Shown here: positions 19,075 through 26,909 of the stretch, piece by piece
Numbering within the stretch: position 1 is the stretch's first letter
Layout of the letters: each line of letters begins with the position of its first letter
Assembly: GCF_001440405.1 (NCBI RefSeq)
Contig: NZ_LLXX01000024.1
Span: 1 to 64,000, forward strand
DNA: 64,000 bases
Source of the DNA: Bradyrhizobium valentinum
Lineage (GTDB): Bacteria; Pseudomonadota; Alphaproteobacteria; Rhizobiales; Xanthobacteraceae
Direction: 5' to 3'
Translations under genes and position numbers: made by a program
The notes under the pieces: model-generated
What the model saw: only the letters and a program-made list of their open reading frames with translations
What the model was told of the DNA's origin: nothing
Database searches by the model: none

Positions 19075-20031
19075 ATGGCACGCTTCAATCTGAACGGCTT
19101 CCTCGACAATAGCCGCTTCGAGGATTTCTTCGCTAGGTTTACGGGCGGCAGTGCCGACCATGATCATCTGAACGGGACGACGGGCAACAACACCCTGTTC
19201 GCGGGCGCCAAAGCCGACACGCTCGCCGGCATGGCCGGTAACGACACGCTCAATGCTGGCTCCGGCGACGACAAGGTGTGGGGCGGCTCGGGTAACGACA
19301 ACCTGGCCGGCGGCACCGGCGCCGACCTTCTCGTCGGCGGCTTCGGCGCCGACCGGATGGATGGCGGCGCCGGCAACGACGTCCTGCTCAGCCGGTCGGA
19401 TGCCGGCGAAATGGTCGCAGCCCAGGACGGCAAGACGCAGATCTTCGCGACTGAAACCGCCGCGTTCAAGGCGGTCAACGACACCATCACCGGCGGCGCC
19501 GGCGGCGATACCTTCCGCTTCGAAGGTATGGTCAACGCCAAGGACGAGATCGTCGCCAAGCACGTCAATGCCGACGGTACCATCGACTGGGTTGGCGTCA
19601 CCGGCGAGAACAACGCCACTCACGACCACTGGGTCGACGGCTTCGGCAACGACGTGATCCGCGACTTCAATCGCGCCCAGGGCGACAAGATTGAAATCTC
19701 GGCGCATACAGCCGAGGTGAAGTCGATCCAGCACAAGGACAGCAATGGTGACGGCAGGAACGACTACAGCGTGATCACCGTCATCAGCCAGCAGGGCAAT
19801 GCCGGCGCGCATGACGAGGATCTGCTGGGCACGATCACCGTCTACGGCAACTTGGTGAAGCAAAGCGATATCGCGGTTACTCAAACCGTGTATGGCGCTT
19901 ACGAGAAGGTCGGTGAACTCGGCGGCGCGCACTTCGATCTGGAGGACGACGGCGTGCTTGCCGGTGGTGGCACCGACGGCGGCCATCACAATGAATCGAC
20001 GGCGATGGCCAACATGGCCATGTACGGGTAA
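19075..20031 (+). CDS. RTX-type calcium-binding protein
   Basis: Acidic protein of 318 residues with hemolysin-type nonapeptide repeats (GGxGxDxUx) at about residues 24-108, seen in MAGNDTLNAGSGDDKVWGG and GGTGADLLVGGFGADRMDGG, and a second small set near residue 140 (TITGGAGGDTFRF). These form calcium-filled parallel beta-rolls. There is no N-terminal signal peptide, as expected for type I secretion through a C-terminal signal. The C-terminal 25 residues are Gly/His/Met-rich. No ABC exporter or HlyD gene is adjacent. No enzymatic domain is recognised. An extracellular adhesin or matrix role is a guess. Confidence 0.88.
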   Translation: MARFNLNGFLDNSRFEDFFARFTGGSADHDHLNGTTGNNTLFAGAKADTLAGMAGNDTLNAGSGDDKVWGGSGNDNLAGGTGADLLVGGFGADRMDGGAGNDVLLSRSDAGEMVAAQDGKTQIFATETAAFKAVNDTITGGAGGDTFRFEGMVNAKDEIVAKHVNADGTIDWVGVTGENNATHDHWVDGFGNDVIRDFNRAQGDKIEISAHTAEVKSIQHKDSNGDGRNDYSVITVISQQGNAGAHDEDLLGTITVYGNLVKQSDIAVTQTVYGAYEKVGELGGAHFDLEDDGVLAGGGTDGGHHNESTAMANMAMYG

Positions 20032-20055
20032 GCTGAAACAACAAGACACGATCAC

Positions 20056-20084
20056 GAACAAGGGTCGCCTCGCGGCTCTTGTTC
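20056..20084 (+). terminator. Hairpin after the RTX gene
   Basis: GAACAAGGGTCGC and GCGGCTCTTGTTC form a 13-base stem with two G-T wobbles and a 3-base CTC loop, 24 bases after the RTX stop codon. No T-run follows, but its place and stability fit a terminator. Confidence 0.6.
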
Positions 20085-20139
20085 TCCAGCGTCCGGTTTC
20101 GATGCAATCGGGACCGGGCGCTGGACTGCGTGGATAGGT

Positions 20140-20250
20140 CCCGCTGCTCATCGGCGTGAGCTTGTCCATCGGCGGCACGTGCCGGCCGAGTTTTTCGAGT
20201 TGCTTGCGCACGGCCGGATCGTTCAGGGCGTTGATTGCCGCAGCATTCAG
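20140..20250 (-). pseudogene. Remnant of a Bug/TctC binding-protein gene
   Basis: On the minus strand this gives LNAAAINALNDPAVRKQLEK and then LGRHVPPMDKLTP. This closely matches the C-terminal part of the intact Bug protein at 24377-25348 (AAAVDALNDPAVRKQLENLG, then LQMPPKDKLAP). Neither the N-terminal 280 residues nor the final KWWPMIKAA segment is present. It is debris from a duplicated or deleted gene between the RTX gene and the lytic transglycosylase gene. The rest of 20032-20523 holds only the hairpin at 20056-20084. Confidence 0.85.
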
Positions 20251-20523
20251 CCCGGCAGGCCCGCTTCGTCCGCGGTCGAAGGCGATGCCACGCGCCGCTA
20301 TCGATGGCGCAAGCATTAAAATTCCTTATTCCTCACGACTGCGCGTCGCTACGCCGGGAACTATTGGGTTCCCATTCGCCTCATTTTGCGCGCGTTTGTT
20401 GTGCAGACGTGACAATTGCACCTTGGCGGTTGTGACTCTTTCGAACAGTTTAAGACCACACGCATCATACGATCTCTTGGTTTGGCAGTGTTTGTGACGT
20501 GGGTTTCGCAGGGGGACCATGGA

Positions 20524-22734
20524 ATGAACCGGTGCTTACGCTCGCTGTCTTGTTTTTTCACGGTAGCTGGGCTCGCCCTCTTCTCGACGGATGCGACCGC
20601 GCGGGCCAGCCATAAGCCACATACCCAGAAGGCGCACGAAGCGACCAGGAAGTCGCACGTGAAGGAGGCTCGTCCTCATCGCAGCGCTGCGTCCGGGAAA
20701 CGTCGGCACGCCAAACACGCTTCCCCACAACGCAAGCCGAAGCCGTCGAAGGCGTCGCCTGCTCCCAGGGACGCCGTCGCTCCGCTGACGGGCGACCTTG
20801 CGCTGGTGAAGGAAGCCATCGATCTCGCGCGCAAGGCAAAGACCGAAGAGGCGACGACTGTAAGGAACAGGATCGCGGATCCGGCGGCGCAGAAGCTGGT
20901 CGAGTGGTTCATCCTGCGCCGCCCGGAGACGACAGCGACTTTCGACCGCTACGCGGCGTTCATCGCCGCTAATCCGGAATGGCCGAGCACCGCGTTGCTG
21001 CGCCGGCGCGCGGAGGCGCGGCTGTGGGAGCAGCGCAGCGATGCGGCGACGATTCGCGGCTTCATTGGCGATCGGCCCACGAGCGCCAAGGGCAAGTTGG
21101 CGCTGGCGCGCGTGCTGCTCGCAGAGGGTGATCGGGACGGCGCGGCCCGGCTGGCCCGCGATGCATGGCGATCGGACGAATTGTCGGAACGCCTGGAGAC
21201 CGCAGCGATCGACACATTCGGCGATCTGCTCACCCGCGATGACCACCGTGCGCGCATGAACAAGCGCATCGGCGCCAAGGACCTTGCCGGCGCGAAACGC
21301 GCCGCGAAGCGCCTCGGCGACGACGAGCTTGCAATCGTGAAGGCCTGTGCCGCGGTCAGGGGAAAAGCGAACAAGGCGCTGGATGCGCTCGACGATGTCG
21401 CAACCGAGGCACGGCAGGATCTCGGCTACACCCTTTGCCGCATCCAGTGGATGCTCGCCGAAAACCGCATTGACGATGCGGCCCGCCTGATGCTGGCCGC
21501 GGCGCCCGAGACCATGGCACTGCAGGACACCGATCAATGGTGGCGCGAGCGGCGCATGCTCGCCCGCAAGCTGCTTGACGAGGGCAAGTTCCAGACCGCC
21601 TACGATGTGGTCCGTCCCGCCGCAGCGCCGGCCAATGAATACTACCGTGCCGACGTCCACTTCATGTGCGGCTGGATCGCGCTCCGCTACCTCGACGATC
21701 CCAAAACCGCGGCCACGCATTTCGCCCGCATCGACGACGGCGCGACCAATCCGATCGTGCTGGCGCGGGCGAACTATTGGCGCGGGCGCGCGGCCGAAGC
21801 TCTTGGCCAGACGGATGCGATGCGTGCAAGCTATGAAGCGGCCGCTCGCTACCCGACCGCCTATTACGGCCAGATGGCGCGCGCCAGGCTTGGCCGTGAC
21901 CAGATCGAACTGCGCGCGCCCTCGCCCGTTCTCGCGTCCGCCGGTGCTTCGGCCACGGACGAACGCGTGCGCGCCGCCGAAATGCTCTACGAGATCGGCG
22001 AACGCGATGTCGTGCTCTATTTTGCCGCCGATCTCGGCGAACAAAGCTCTGATGTTGCCCTGCTCGAAGCGCTCGGCGAGCTCACCGGCCGCCGCAACGA
22101 CGCCAGCGCGATGCTGCAGGTCGGAAAGCCCTCGCTCGGCCGCGGACTGCCGCTCGACCATTACGCCTTTCCCACCATCGGGATTCCGCCGCACCGCCAG
22201 CTCGCCCCCGAAATCGAGCACAGCATGATTTATTCGGTGGCGCGCACAGAGAGCGCGTTCGACCAGCGCGACAAGTCTGCGGCCAATGCGGTCGGCCTGA
22301 TGCAGGTGACGCCGGAAGCGGGACGCGATACCGCCAAGCGCTTTGGCATCAGCTATGACTGGGACCGGATGGTTTCCGACCCGGTCTACAACACGCAGAT
22401 GGGCGCCGCCGAACTGAGCGCGCTGCTGAGCGAATACAAGGGCAATCACGTCATGACCTTTGCCGGCTACAATGCTGGGCGGGGCCGGGTGCGGGACTGG
22501 GTCAAGGCCCATGGCGATCCGCGTGACCCCAAGGTCGACGCGGTCGACTGGGTCGAGCGGATTCCGTTTTCCGAAACGCGGAACTATGTCCAGCGGGTGA
22601 TGGAGAGTTTGGCGGTCTATCGCGTGCGGTTTGACAACGACATCGCGGTGGCGTCGAAGACCGTCCAGCGCGTCGTGACGCAGGAGACAAACGGTGTGCC
22701 GCTGCCGGCCGTCGAGGCAGCCGCCGGCCGGTGA
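20524..22734 (+). CDS. Soluble lytic murein transglycosylase (Slt family)
   Basis: Periplasmic peptidoglycan-cleaving enzyme of 736 residues. An N-terminal signal peptide (to about residue 30) is followed by a Lys/His/Pro-rich basic linker to about 85, a long alpha-helical superhelical domain, and a C-terminal SLT catalytic domain. The catalytic Glu is Glu576 in VARTESAFDQRD, followed by the family motifs AVGLMQVTPEAGRDTAKRFG and TFAGYNAGRGRVRDW. The ATG at 20524 was chosen because it begins the signal peptide; a frame from 20416 adds an unlikely leader. It appears to be transcribed alone. Confidence 0.94.
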   Translation: MNRCLRSLSCFFTVAGLALFSTDATARASHKPHTQKAHEATRKSHVKEARPHRSAASGKRRHAKHASPQRKPKPSKASPAPRDAVAPLTGDLALVKEAIDLARKAKTEEATTVRNRIADPAAQKLVEWFILRRPETTATFDRYAAFIAANPEWPSTALLRRRAEARLWEQRSDAATIRGFIGDRPTSAKGKLALARVLLAEGDRDGAARLARDAWRSDELSERLETAAIDTFGDLLTRDDHRARMNKRIGAKDLAGAKRAAKRLGDDELAIVKACAAVRGKANKALDALDDVATEARQDLGYTLCRIQWMLAENRIDDAARLMLAAAPETMALQDTDQWWRERRMLARKLLDEGKFQTAYDVVRPAAAPANEYYRADVHFMCGWIALRYLDDPKTAATHFARIDDGATNPIVLARANYWRGRAAEALGQTDAMRASYEAAARYPTAYYGQMARARLGRDQIELRAPSPVLASAGASATDERVRAAEMLYEIGERDVVLYFAADLGEQSSDVALLEALGELTGRRNDASAMLQVGKPSLGRGLPLDHYAFPTIGIPPHRQLAPEIEHSMIYSVARTESAFDQRDKSAANAVGLMQVTPEAGRDTAKRFGISYDWDRMVSDPVYNTQMGAAELSALLSEYKGNHVMTFAGYNAGRGRVRDWVKAHGDPRDPKVDAVDWVERIPFSETRNYVQRVMESLAVYRVRFDNDIAVASKTVQRVVTQETNGVPLPAVEAAAGR

Positions 22735-22764
22735 AGTTGTGACGACGGGCAGCCTGGGGCTGGC

Positions 22765-22869
22765 CTTCCGCAGCTCCCGGCCGTTGTTCTTGAAGTCACT
22801 GACCAGCTCCTTCTTTTTGGTGTCGACAGAGATCGCCGGTTGGCCGCCTCGTCGGAAGCGTTCGATCAC
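22765..22869 (-). mobile_element. ISAzo13-like transposase remnant, central part
   Basis: The minus strand encodes RRGGQPAISVDTKKKELVSD followed by FKNNGRELRK. This is the conserved ISVDTKKKE block that I recognise from ISAzo13-family (Rhodopirellula-type) DDE transposases. Nothing of the flanking transposase sequence remains in this orientation. The reading frame continues only as an antisense shadow of the lytic transglycosylase gene. Confidence 0.7.
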
Positions 22870-22886
22870 ATCAAACTGGCCTGGCC

Positions 22887-22994
22887 ATCTGCATCGACCA
22901 CCACTCGCCCGGTACCAGCAAGTGGAACCGCATCGAGCATCGCATGTTCGCCTTCATCAGCCAGAACTGGCGCGGCAAGCCCTTAATCAGTTGA
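22887..22994 (+). mobile_element. ISAzo13-like transposase remnant, C-terminal part
   Basis: The plus strand encodes CIDHHSPGTSKWNRIEHRMF and then AFISQNWRGKPLIS before a TGA stop. The PGTSKWN-IEHR-QNWRGKPL block is typical of the C-terminal half of ISAzo13-family transposases. It lies head to head with the remnant at 22765-22869, 17 bases away, so the element has been broken and partly inverted. I saw no terminal inverted repeats. Confidence 0.75.
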
Positions 22995-23018
22995 ATCTTG
23001 TCGGAAGAGGATAGCGAG

Positions 23019-23915
23019 ATGACTGAACGAATTTCGTTAGAGGGAAAGGTTGCGGTTGTGACTGGGGCAGGCCGCGGGCTGGGGCGGGCATACGCCGAAC
23101 TTCTCGCCGAACGCGGTGCCCGGGTCGTGGTGAACGACCTGGGGACCGACGTATCGGGGTTCGGGAAGGACTCCACGATAGCGGAACAGGTGGCCGACCT
23201 CATTCGGTCCCGTGGCGGCGAGGCAATCGCGAACGACAGCGATGTTTCCACCCCTGAAGGTGGCAGTGACCTGATCACGACGACCATCGAGCGTTTCCGG
23301 AGAATAGACCTTCTCGTGAACAACGCTGGTATCCTCGGAAGCCAGCTATTCGAGGACGCCACCCTTGACGATTTCGATCACTATTGGCGCGTGCACCTCG
23401 GCGGGCCGGTCAACGCGGTGAGGGCTGCCTGGCCGTATATGGTCGCACAGCGCTATGGGAAGATCATCCTCACGACGTCCGTCAGCGGGCTGTTCGGACT
23501 ACGTGGCCAAGCCACCTATGCGGCGGCCAAGTGCGCAGTAGTCGGATTGATGCGCATTCTTGCACTAGAAGGCGCTGAGCACGGGATTCTCGTGAACACC
23601 ATTTCGCCAATCGCGTACACGAGGATGCACCCGGCCGCAGGATCGCGCTTGTCTGAAGCAGATGGAAGAGCCGCCATGCCGGTTGAGGCTGTTGCGCCAG
23701 CGATCGTCTGGCTGGCAAGCGATAGTTGTTCGGAGACGAACCGCATCTACAACGTGGGAGCCGGAGCAATCCAACGTATCGCTATCGTCATGGGACCTGG
23801 CTTCTACGATCCACATCTGACACCCGAGAGCATCGCCGAGAACTGCGCAAAGGTCGAATCGATCGAGGGCTTCTCCGAACCTGGTCCGTTCGATCCCAGT
23901 ATTGGCGATACGTAG
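23019..23915 (+). CDS. Short-chain dehydrogenase/reductase
   Basis: NAD(P)-dependent oxidoreductase of 298 residues with a Rossmann fold. The cofactor motif TGAGRGLG is at residues 15-22, NNAG is near 110, and the catalytic Tyr167 and Lys171 are in YAAAK. The N-terminus and the VVNDLG segment resemble the dehydrogenase part of peroxisomal type-2 17-beta-HSD (MFE-2), suggesting a 3-hydroxyacyl or steroid-like substrate. The ATG at 23019 follows a GAGGATAGCGAG ribosome-binding site. The gene directly follows transposase debris and its base use looks less GC-rich than the neighbours, which hints at transfer. Confidence 0.9.
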   Translation: MTERISLEGKVAVVTGAGRGLGRAYAELLAERGARVVVNDLGTDVSGFGKDSTIAEQVADLIRSRGGEAIANDSDVSTPEGGSDLITTTIERFRRIDLLVNNAGILGSQLFEDATLDDFDHYWRVHLGGPVNAVRAAWPYMVAQRYGKIILTTSVSGLFGLRGQATYAAAKCAVVGLMRILALEGAEHGILVNTISPIAYTRMHPAAGSRLSEADGRAAMPVEAVAPAIVWLASDSCSETNRIYNVGAGAIQRIAIVMGPGFYDPHLTPESIAENCAKVESIEGFSEPGPFDPSIGDT

Positions 23916-24123
23916 ATACAAGATACCTGCAACGGCGAAGTCTTGAGGAACGACATTACGTTATAGAGATGATGTCGTCCCCCATCAGCTCAAACTGGGT
24001 TCCAGTGGGAGCCAGTCTCACATGACGAACTCGTGACCGATGCACAGGGGAGTGAGATGCGCGTGGAAGAACGCTCCGGGAGGCGATAGGACAAACCAGC
24101 ACACTCACCGATCCATGTTCACG

Positions 24124-24288
24124 CTATTTCTTTCCGGGCGCGACCGGCGCAAGGTCAGCATCGTTGGTCACTTCTTTAACCCCGCCCAATTGCCCGCCGG
24201 TGAGAATGAATGCCGCGGCAGCCACCGCGATGATTGCGCCGAGAATGAGTCCGATTGTGCCCTTCCGTCGGTTGTCATTGTCAGCCAT
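24124..24288 (-). CDS. Small single-pass membrane protein, 54 residues
   Basis: Short frame starting at ATG 24288, 6 bases after a GGAG ribosome-binding site. The product has a basic N-terminus (MADNDNRRKG), one hydrophobic helix of about 22 residues with a Gly/Ala-rich middle (TIGLILGAIIAVAAAAFILT), then GGQLGG and an acidic tail ending VAPGKK. I believe similar small proteins occur in other Bradyrhizobium genomes, but their function is not known to me. A longer in-frame start at 24384 would add an unlikely Cys-rich leader. The 208 bases before it (23916-24123) hold no recognised gene. Confidence 0.75.
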   Translation of the reverse strand: MADNDNRRKGTIGLILGAIIAVAAAAFILTGGQLGGVKEVTNDADLAPVAPGKK

Positions 24289-24376
24289 TGTGCGCTCCGT
24301 ATACGTATAGGAGCTAACGTCCGCGCTAACGGTAGGTTCCCCGTCCCCCGTCTTGCACATTCGTGCGCATCCGGGG

Positions 24377-25348
24377 CTAATCAACTTTGACGTTGGCGGC
24401 CTTGATCATCGGCCACCATTTTTCGATCTCAGCCTTTTGCCAGGCGCCGAGCGCTGCCGGCGCGAGCTTGTCCTTTGGCGGCATCTGCAGGCCGAGATTT
24501 TCGAGCTGCTTGCGTACCGCCGGATCGTTCAGGGCATCAACCGCCGCGGCATTCAGCTTCGCCACGGCGTCCTTTGGCGTATCCTTCGGTACCCAGAGGC
24601 CGGACCACAGCGTCATGTGGAATCCGGGCAGCCCCGCCTCGTCGACGGTCGGAATGTCGGAAGCAGACTCTACGCGCTTGGAGTCGGTGATGGCGTAGGC
24701 GCGGATGTTGCCGGCGCGCACCTGCCCGATCGAGTTGGAGGTCTGGTCAACGATCATATCGATCTGGCCGGCGACGAGGTCGTTCATCGCGGGTCCGGTG
24801 CCGCGATACGGCACATATTGCAGCTTGATGCCGGCGACGTTTTCGAAATAGAGCCCGGCAATGTGGCTTCCGGAGCCGGCGCCTGCGGTGCCGGCGGTCG
24901 GCGGCGAAGGCTGCGCCTTCAGCCAGGCGATGAATTCCTTCAACGATTTGGCGGGCACCGCGTTCTTGCTGACGATAATCATCGGATTGCTCGGCAGCAA
25001 TGCGACCGGCTCGAGATCGGTGACGAGATCGTAGCCGAGTTTGTAGATCGCGCCATTGGCGACGTGGGTGCCGAGGTGGCCGAAGCTGACGGTGTAGCCG
25101 TCAGGAGCCGAGCGCACCGCGCGACCGACGCCGACCGAACCGCCTGCTCCCGTCACGTTCTCGACCAGGACCTGCTCGCTAAGCGTGACCTTCATGCGTT
25201 CGGCGAGTATCCGCGCCATCGCGTCCGATGGACCGCCCGCCGAGAACGGAACGATGATGGTGACAGCGCGCGAGGGAAAATTTTGCGCGATGGCGGAGCC
25301 GGAAAATGCCAACGTCGCGAACAAGGCGGCTAAGACCATTCTACGCAT
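24377..25348 (-). CDS. Bug/TctC-type solute-binding protein
   Basis: Periplasmic binding protein of the tripartite tricarboxylate transporter family, 323 residues. The start is the ATG at 25348 behind a GGAGGAAG ribosome-binding site. It gives a signal peptide (MRRMVLAALFATLAFSGSAI) cleaved after AIAQ. Family hallmarks follow: FPSRAVTIIVPFSAGGPSD, then VPYRGTGPAMNDLVAGQIDM. It is about 40% similar by eye to the paralogue at 7030-8004, and it is the closest relative in the window of the remnant at 20140-20250. No TctA/TctB genes are adjacent. It lies downstream of threonine synthase, separated by a palindromic repeat. Ligand unknown. Confidence 0.93.
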   Translation of the reverse strand: MRRMVLAALFATLAFSGSAIAQNFPSRAVTIIVPFSAGGPSDAMARILAERMKVTLSEQVLVENVTGAGGSVGVGRAVRSAPDGYTVSFGHLGTHVANGAIYKLGYDLVTDLEPVALLPSNPMIIVSKNAVPAKSLKEFIAWLKAQPSPPTAGTAGAGSGSHIAGLYFENVAGIKLQYVPYRGTGPAMNDLVAGQIDMIVDQTSNSIGQVRAGNIRAYAITDSKRVESASDIPTVDEAGLPGFHMTLWSGLWVPKDTPKDAVAKLNAAAVDALNDPAVRKQLENLGLQMPPKDKLAPAALGAWQKAEIEKWWPMIKAANVKVD

Positions 25349-25375
25349 GTGCTTCCTCCAACGCGCCATTTCAAA

Positions 25376-25479
25376 CCTCATGGTGAGGAGCGCGGCAACG
25401 CCGCGCGTCTCGAACCATGGGGCCACCGGACTCGTGGCCATCCTTCGAGACGGCGCTTCGCGCCTCCTCAGGATGAGGA
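25376..25479. repeat. Palindromic repeat, CCTCATGGTGAGGAG family
   Basis: Opens with CCTCATGGTGAGGAGCGC, has GTCTCGAACCATGG and CCTTCGAGACGGCGC inside, and closes with GCGCCTCCTCAGGATGAGG. It is the same family as 15365-15500 and lies between threonine synthase and the Bug gene. Confidence 0.85.
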
Positions 25480-25481
25480 CC

Positions 25482-26723
25482 CTACAGCCTTGCGTAGTCG
25501 ATCGGCTGATGGCGATCGAGCGTGCGCGTGACCGGCGGCAGCGGATATTTAAGCCCTGTGGCGCAATTGAACAGCATGACGCGATCATTTTTCGTCACGC
25601 GGCCGTCGGCAAGACTTTGCTGGTAGGCGGCGTAAGTGGCCGCCCCTTCGGGGCACAGCAACAGCCCCTCCTCGCGCGCCACTTCGTTGAGCGCAGCAGA
25701 AATCTTCTCATCCGGCACCGCAATCGCAAATCCCTTGCTCTCGCGGACCGCACGCAGGATCAGAAAATCTCCGACCGCTTGCGGCACGCGAATGCCTGAG
25801 GCGATGGTGTGGGCGTCTTCCCAGCGCGGCGCATGCTCGGTGCCTGCTTCAAAAGCACGCACCATCGGCGCGCAGCCCGACGCCTGCACCGCCACCATCC
25901 GCGGCCGCTTCGCGCCGATGAAGCCGATGGCTTCCAGTTCGGCAAAGGCCTTCCACATGCCGATCAGGCCAGTGCCGCCGCCAGTCGGATAGAAGATCAC
26001 GTCCGGCACCTCCCAGCCGAGCTGCTCGGCGAGCTCGAGCCCCATCGTCTTCTTGCCTTCGATCCGGTAGGGCTCCTTCAGCGTCGAGGTATCGAACCAG
26101 CCGGCCTTGGCCTTGCCTTCGCCGACGATCTTGCCGCAGTCGTCGATCAGCCCGTTAACGCGGTAGACGGTGGCGCCCTGCAACTCGATCTCGCTCACGT
26201 TCACTTCCGGCGTATCGGCCGGGCAGAAGATCGTGGTCTTGATGCCGCAAGAGGTGGCGTAGGCCGCCAGCGCCGCGCCGGCATTGCCGTTGGTCGGCAT
26301 CGCCATGTGCTTGATGCCGAGCGCCTTGCCCATCGACACCGCCATCACCAGGCCGCGCGCCTTGAACGAGCCGGTTGGCAACCGCCCCTCGTCTTTTACA
26401 ATGATCTCGCCGCCGCCGAGTTTCTTTGCAAGCCTCTGTAGGCGAATGAGCGGCGTCATGATCTCGCCGAGGCTGACGATGTCAGTCACCTTCCGCACCG
26501 GCAGCAGCTCGCGGTAGCGCCACATGTCGGCGGGACGCTGGGCCAGGGCCTCCTTGGTCAGCGCCTTCTTCACGCCCGCGAGGTCATAGCGCACCAGCAG
26601 CGGCTTGCCGGCCTTGGAGAGGTTATGGACCTGGCCGGCGGCGTAATGATCGCCTGCCATCGCGCATTCGAGGTGAGTCACGAACGTCGGACGTTCGATG
26701 GTCAGGTTGTCGTTGTCTTTCAC
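25482..26723 (-). CDS. thrC: Threonine synthase
   Basis: PLP enzyme of 413 residues that converts O-phosphohomoserine to threonine. The PLP lysine lies in the LPTGSFKARG motif near residue 125. The MAMPTNGNAGAALAAYA segment binds substrate phosphate, and YPTGGGTGLIGMWKAF is the glycine-rich phosphate loop for PLP. It belongs to the fold-type II group with a short N-terminal extension. The start is uncertain: a GTG at 26723 (VKDNDNLTIERP) gives the expected N-terminus but has only a weak AAGAAAG ribosome-binding site. Other fold-II enzymes such as cysteate synthase or diaminopropionate-type enzymes are less likely. Confidence 0.85.
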   Translation of the reverse strand: MKDNDNLTIERPTFVTHLECAMAGDHYAAGQVHNLSKAGKPLLVRYDLAGVKKALTKEALAQRPADMWRYRELLPVRKVTDIVSLGEIMTPLIRLQRLAKKLGGGEIIVKDEGRLPTGSFKARGLVMAVSMGKALGIKHMAMPTNGNAGAALAAYATSCGIKTTIFCPADTPEVNVSEIELQGATVYRVNGLIDDCGKIVGEGKAKAGWFDTSTLKEPYRIEGKKTMGLELAEQLGWEVPDVIFYPTGGGTGLIGMWKAFAELEAIGFIGAKRPRMVAVQASGCAPMVRAFEAGTEHAPRWEDAHTIASGIRVPQAVGDFLILRAVRESKGFAIAVPDEKISAALNEVAREEGLLLCPEGAATYAAYQQSLADGRVTKNDRVMLFNCATGLKYPLPPVTRTLDRHQPIDYARL

Positions 26724-26765
26724 AATTTTTTCTTTCTTGTTCCTCAGGCTATCGGTATCGGACCT

Positions 26766-26878
26766 CGTCACCCTGAGGAGGCCGCAACGCTGCCGTCTCG
26801 AAGGGCGACAGGCCCTGCTGTTAAATCTGGGCCGTGCATCCTTCGAGGCTCGCTGCGCTCGCACCTCAGGATGACGGG
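26766..26878. repeat. Palindromic repeat, GTCACCCTGAGGAG family
   Basis: Outer arms GTCACCCTGAGGAG and CACCTCAGGATGACGG flank inner CCGTCTCGAAGGG and CATCCTTCGAGGCTCGC elements. It is a diverged member of the family at 15365-15500, between lpd and thrC. Confidence 0.8.
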
Positions 26879-26909
26879 ACTGCTACCTTGTTGGAAAGTC
26901 GTCACCGCC

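Noticed and set aside
19003..20316. Minus-strand frame of 437 codons over the RTX gene
   Set aside because: Only the part at 20140-20250 resembles a real protein (Bug remnant). The remainder is the reverse reading of RTX repeats, giving Val/Ala/Gly-rich noise.
20536..22869. Minus-strand frame of 777 codons beginning with transposase-like residues
   Set aside because: Only the first 35 or so codons are meaningful (the ISAzo13-like remnant). The rest is antisense to the lytic transglycosylase gene.
23916..24123. Short frames and CTCAAACTGGGTTCCAGTGG-type sequence after the SDR gene
   Set aside because: It looked faintly like a mobile-element end, but I could not match it to any element with confidence, so it is left unassigned.
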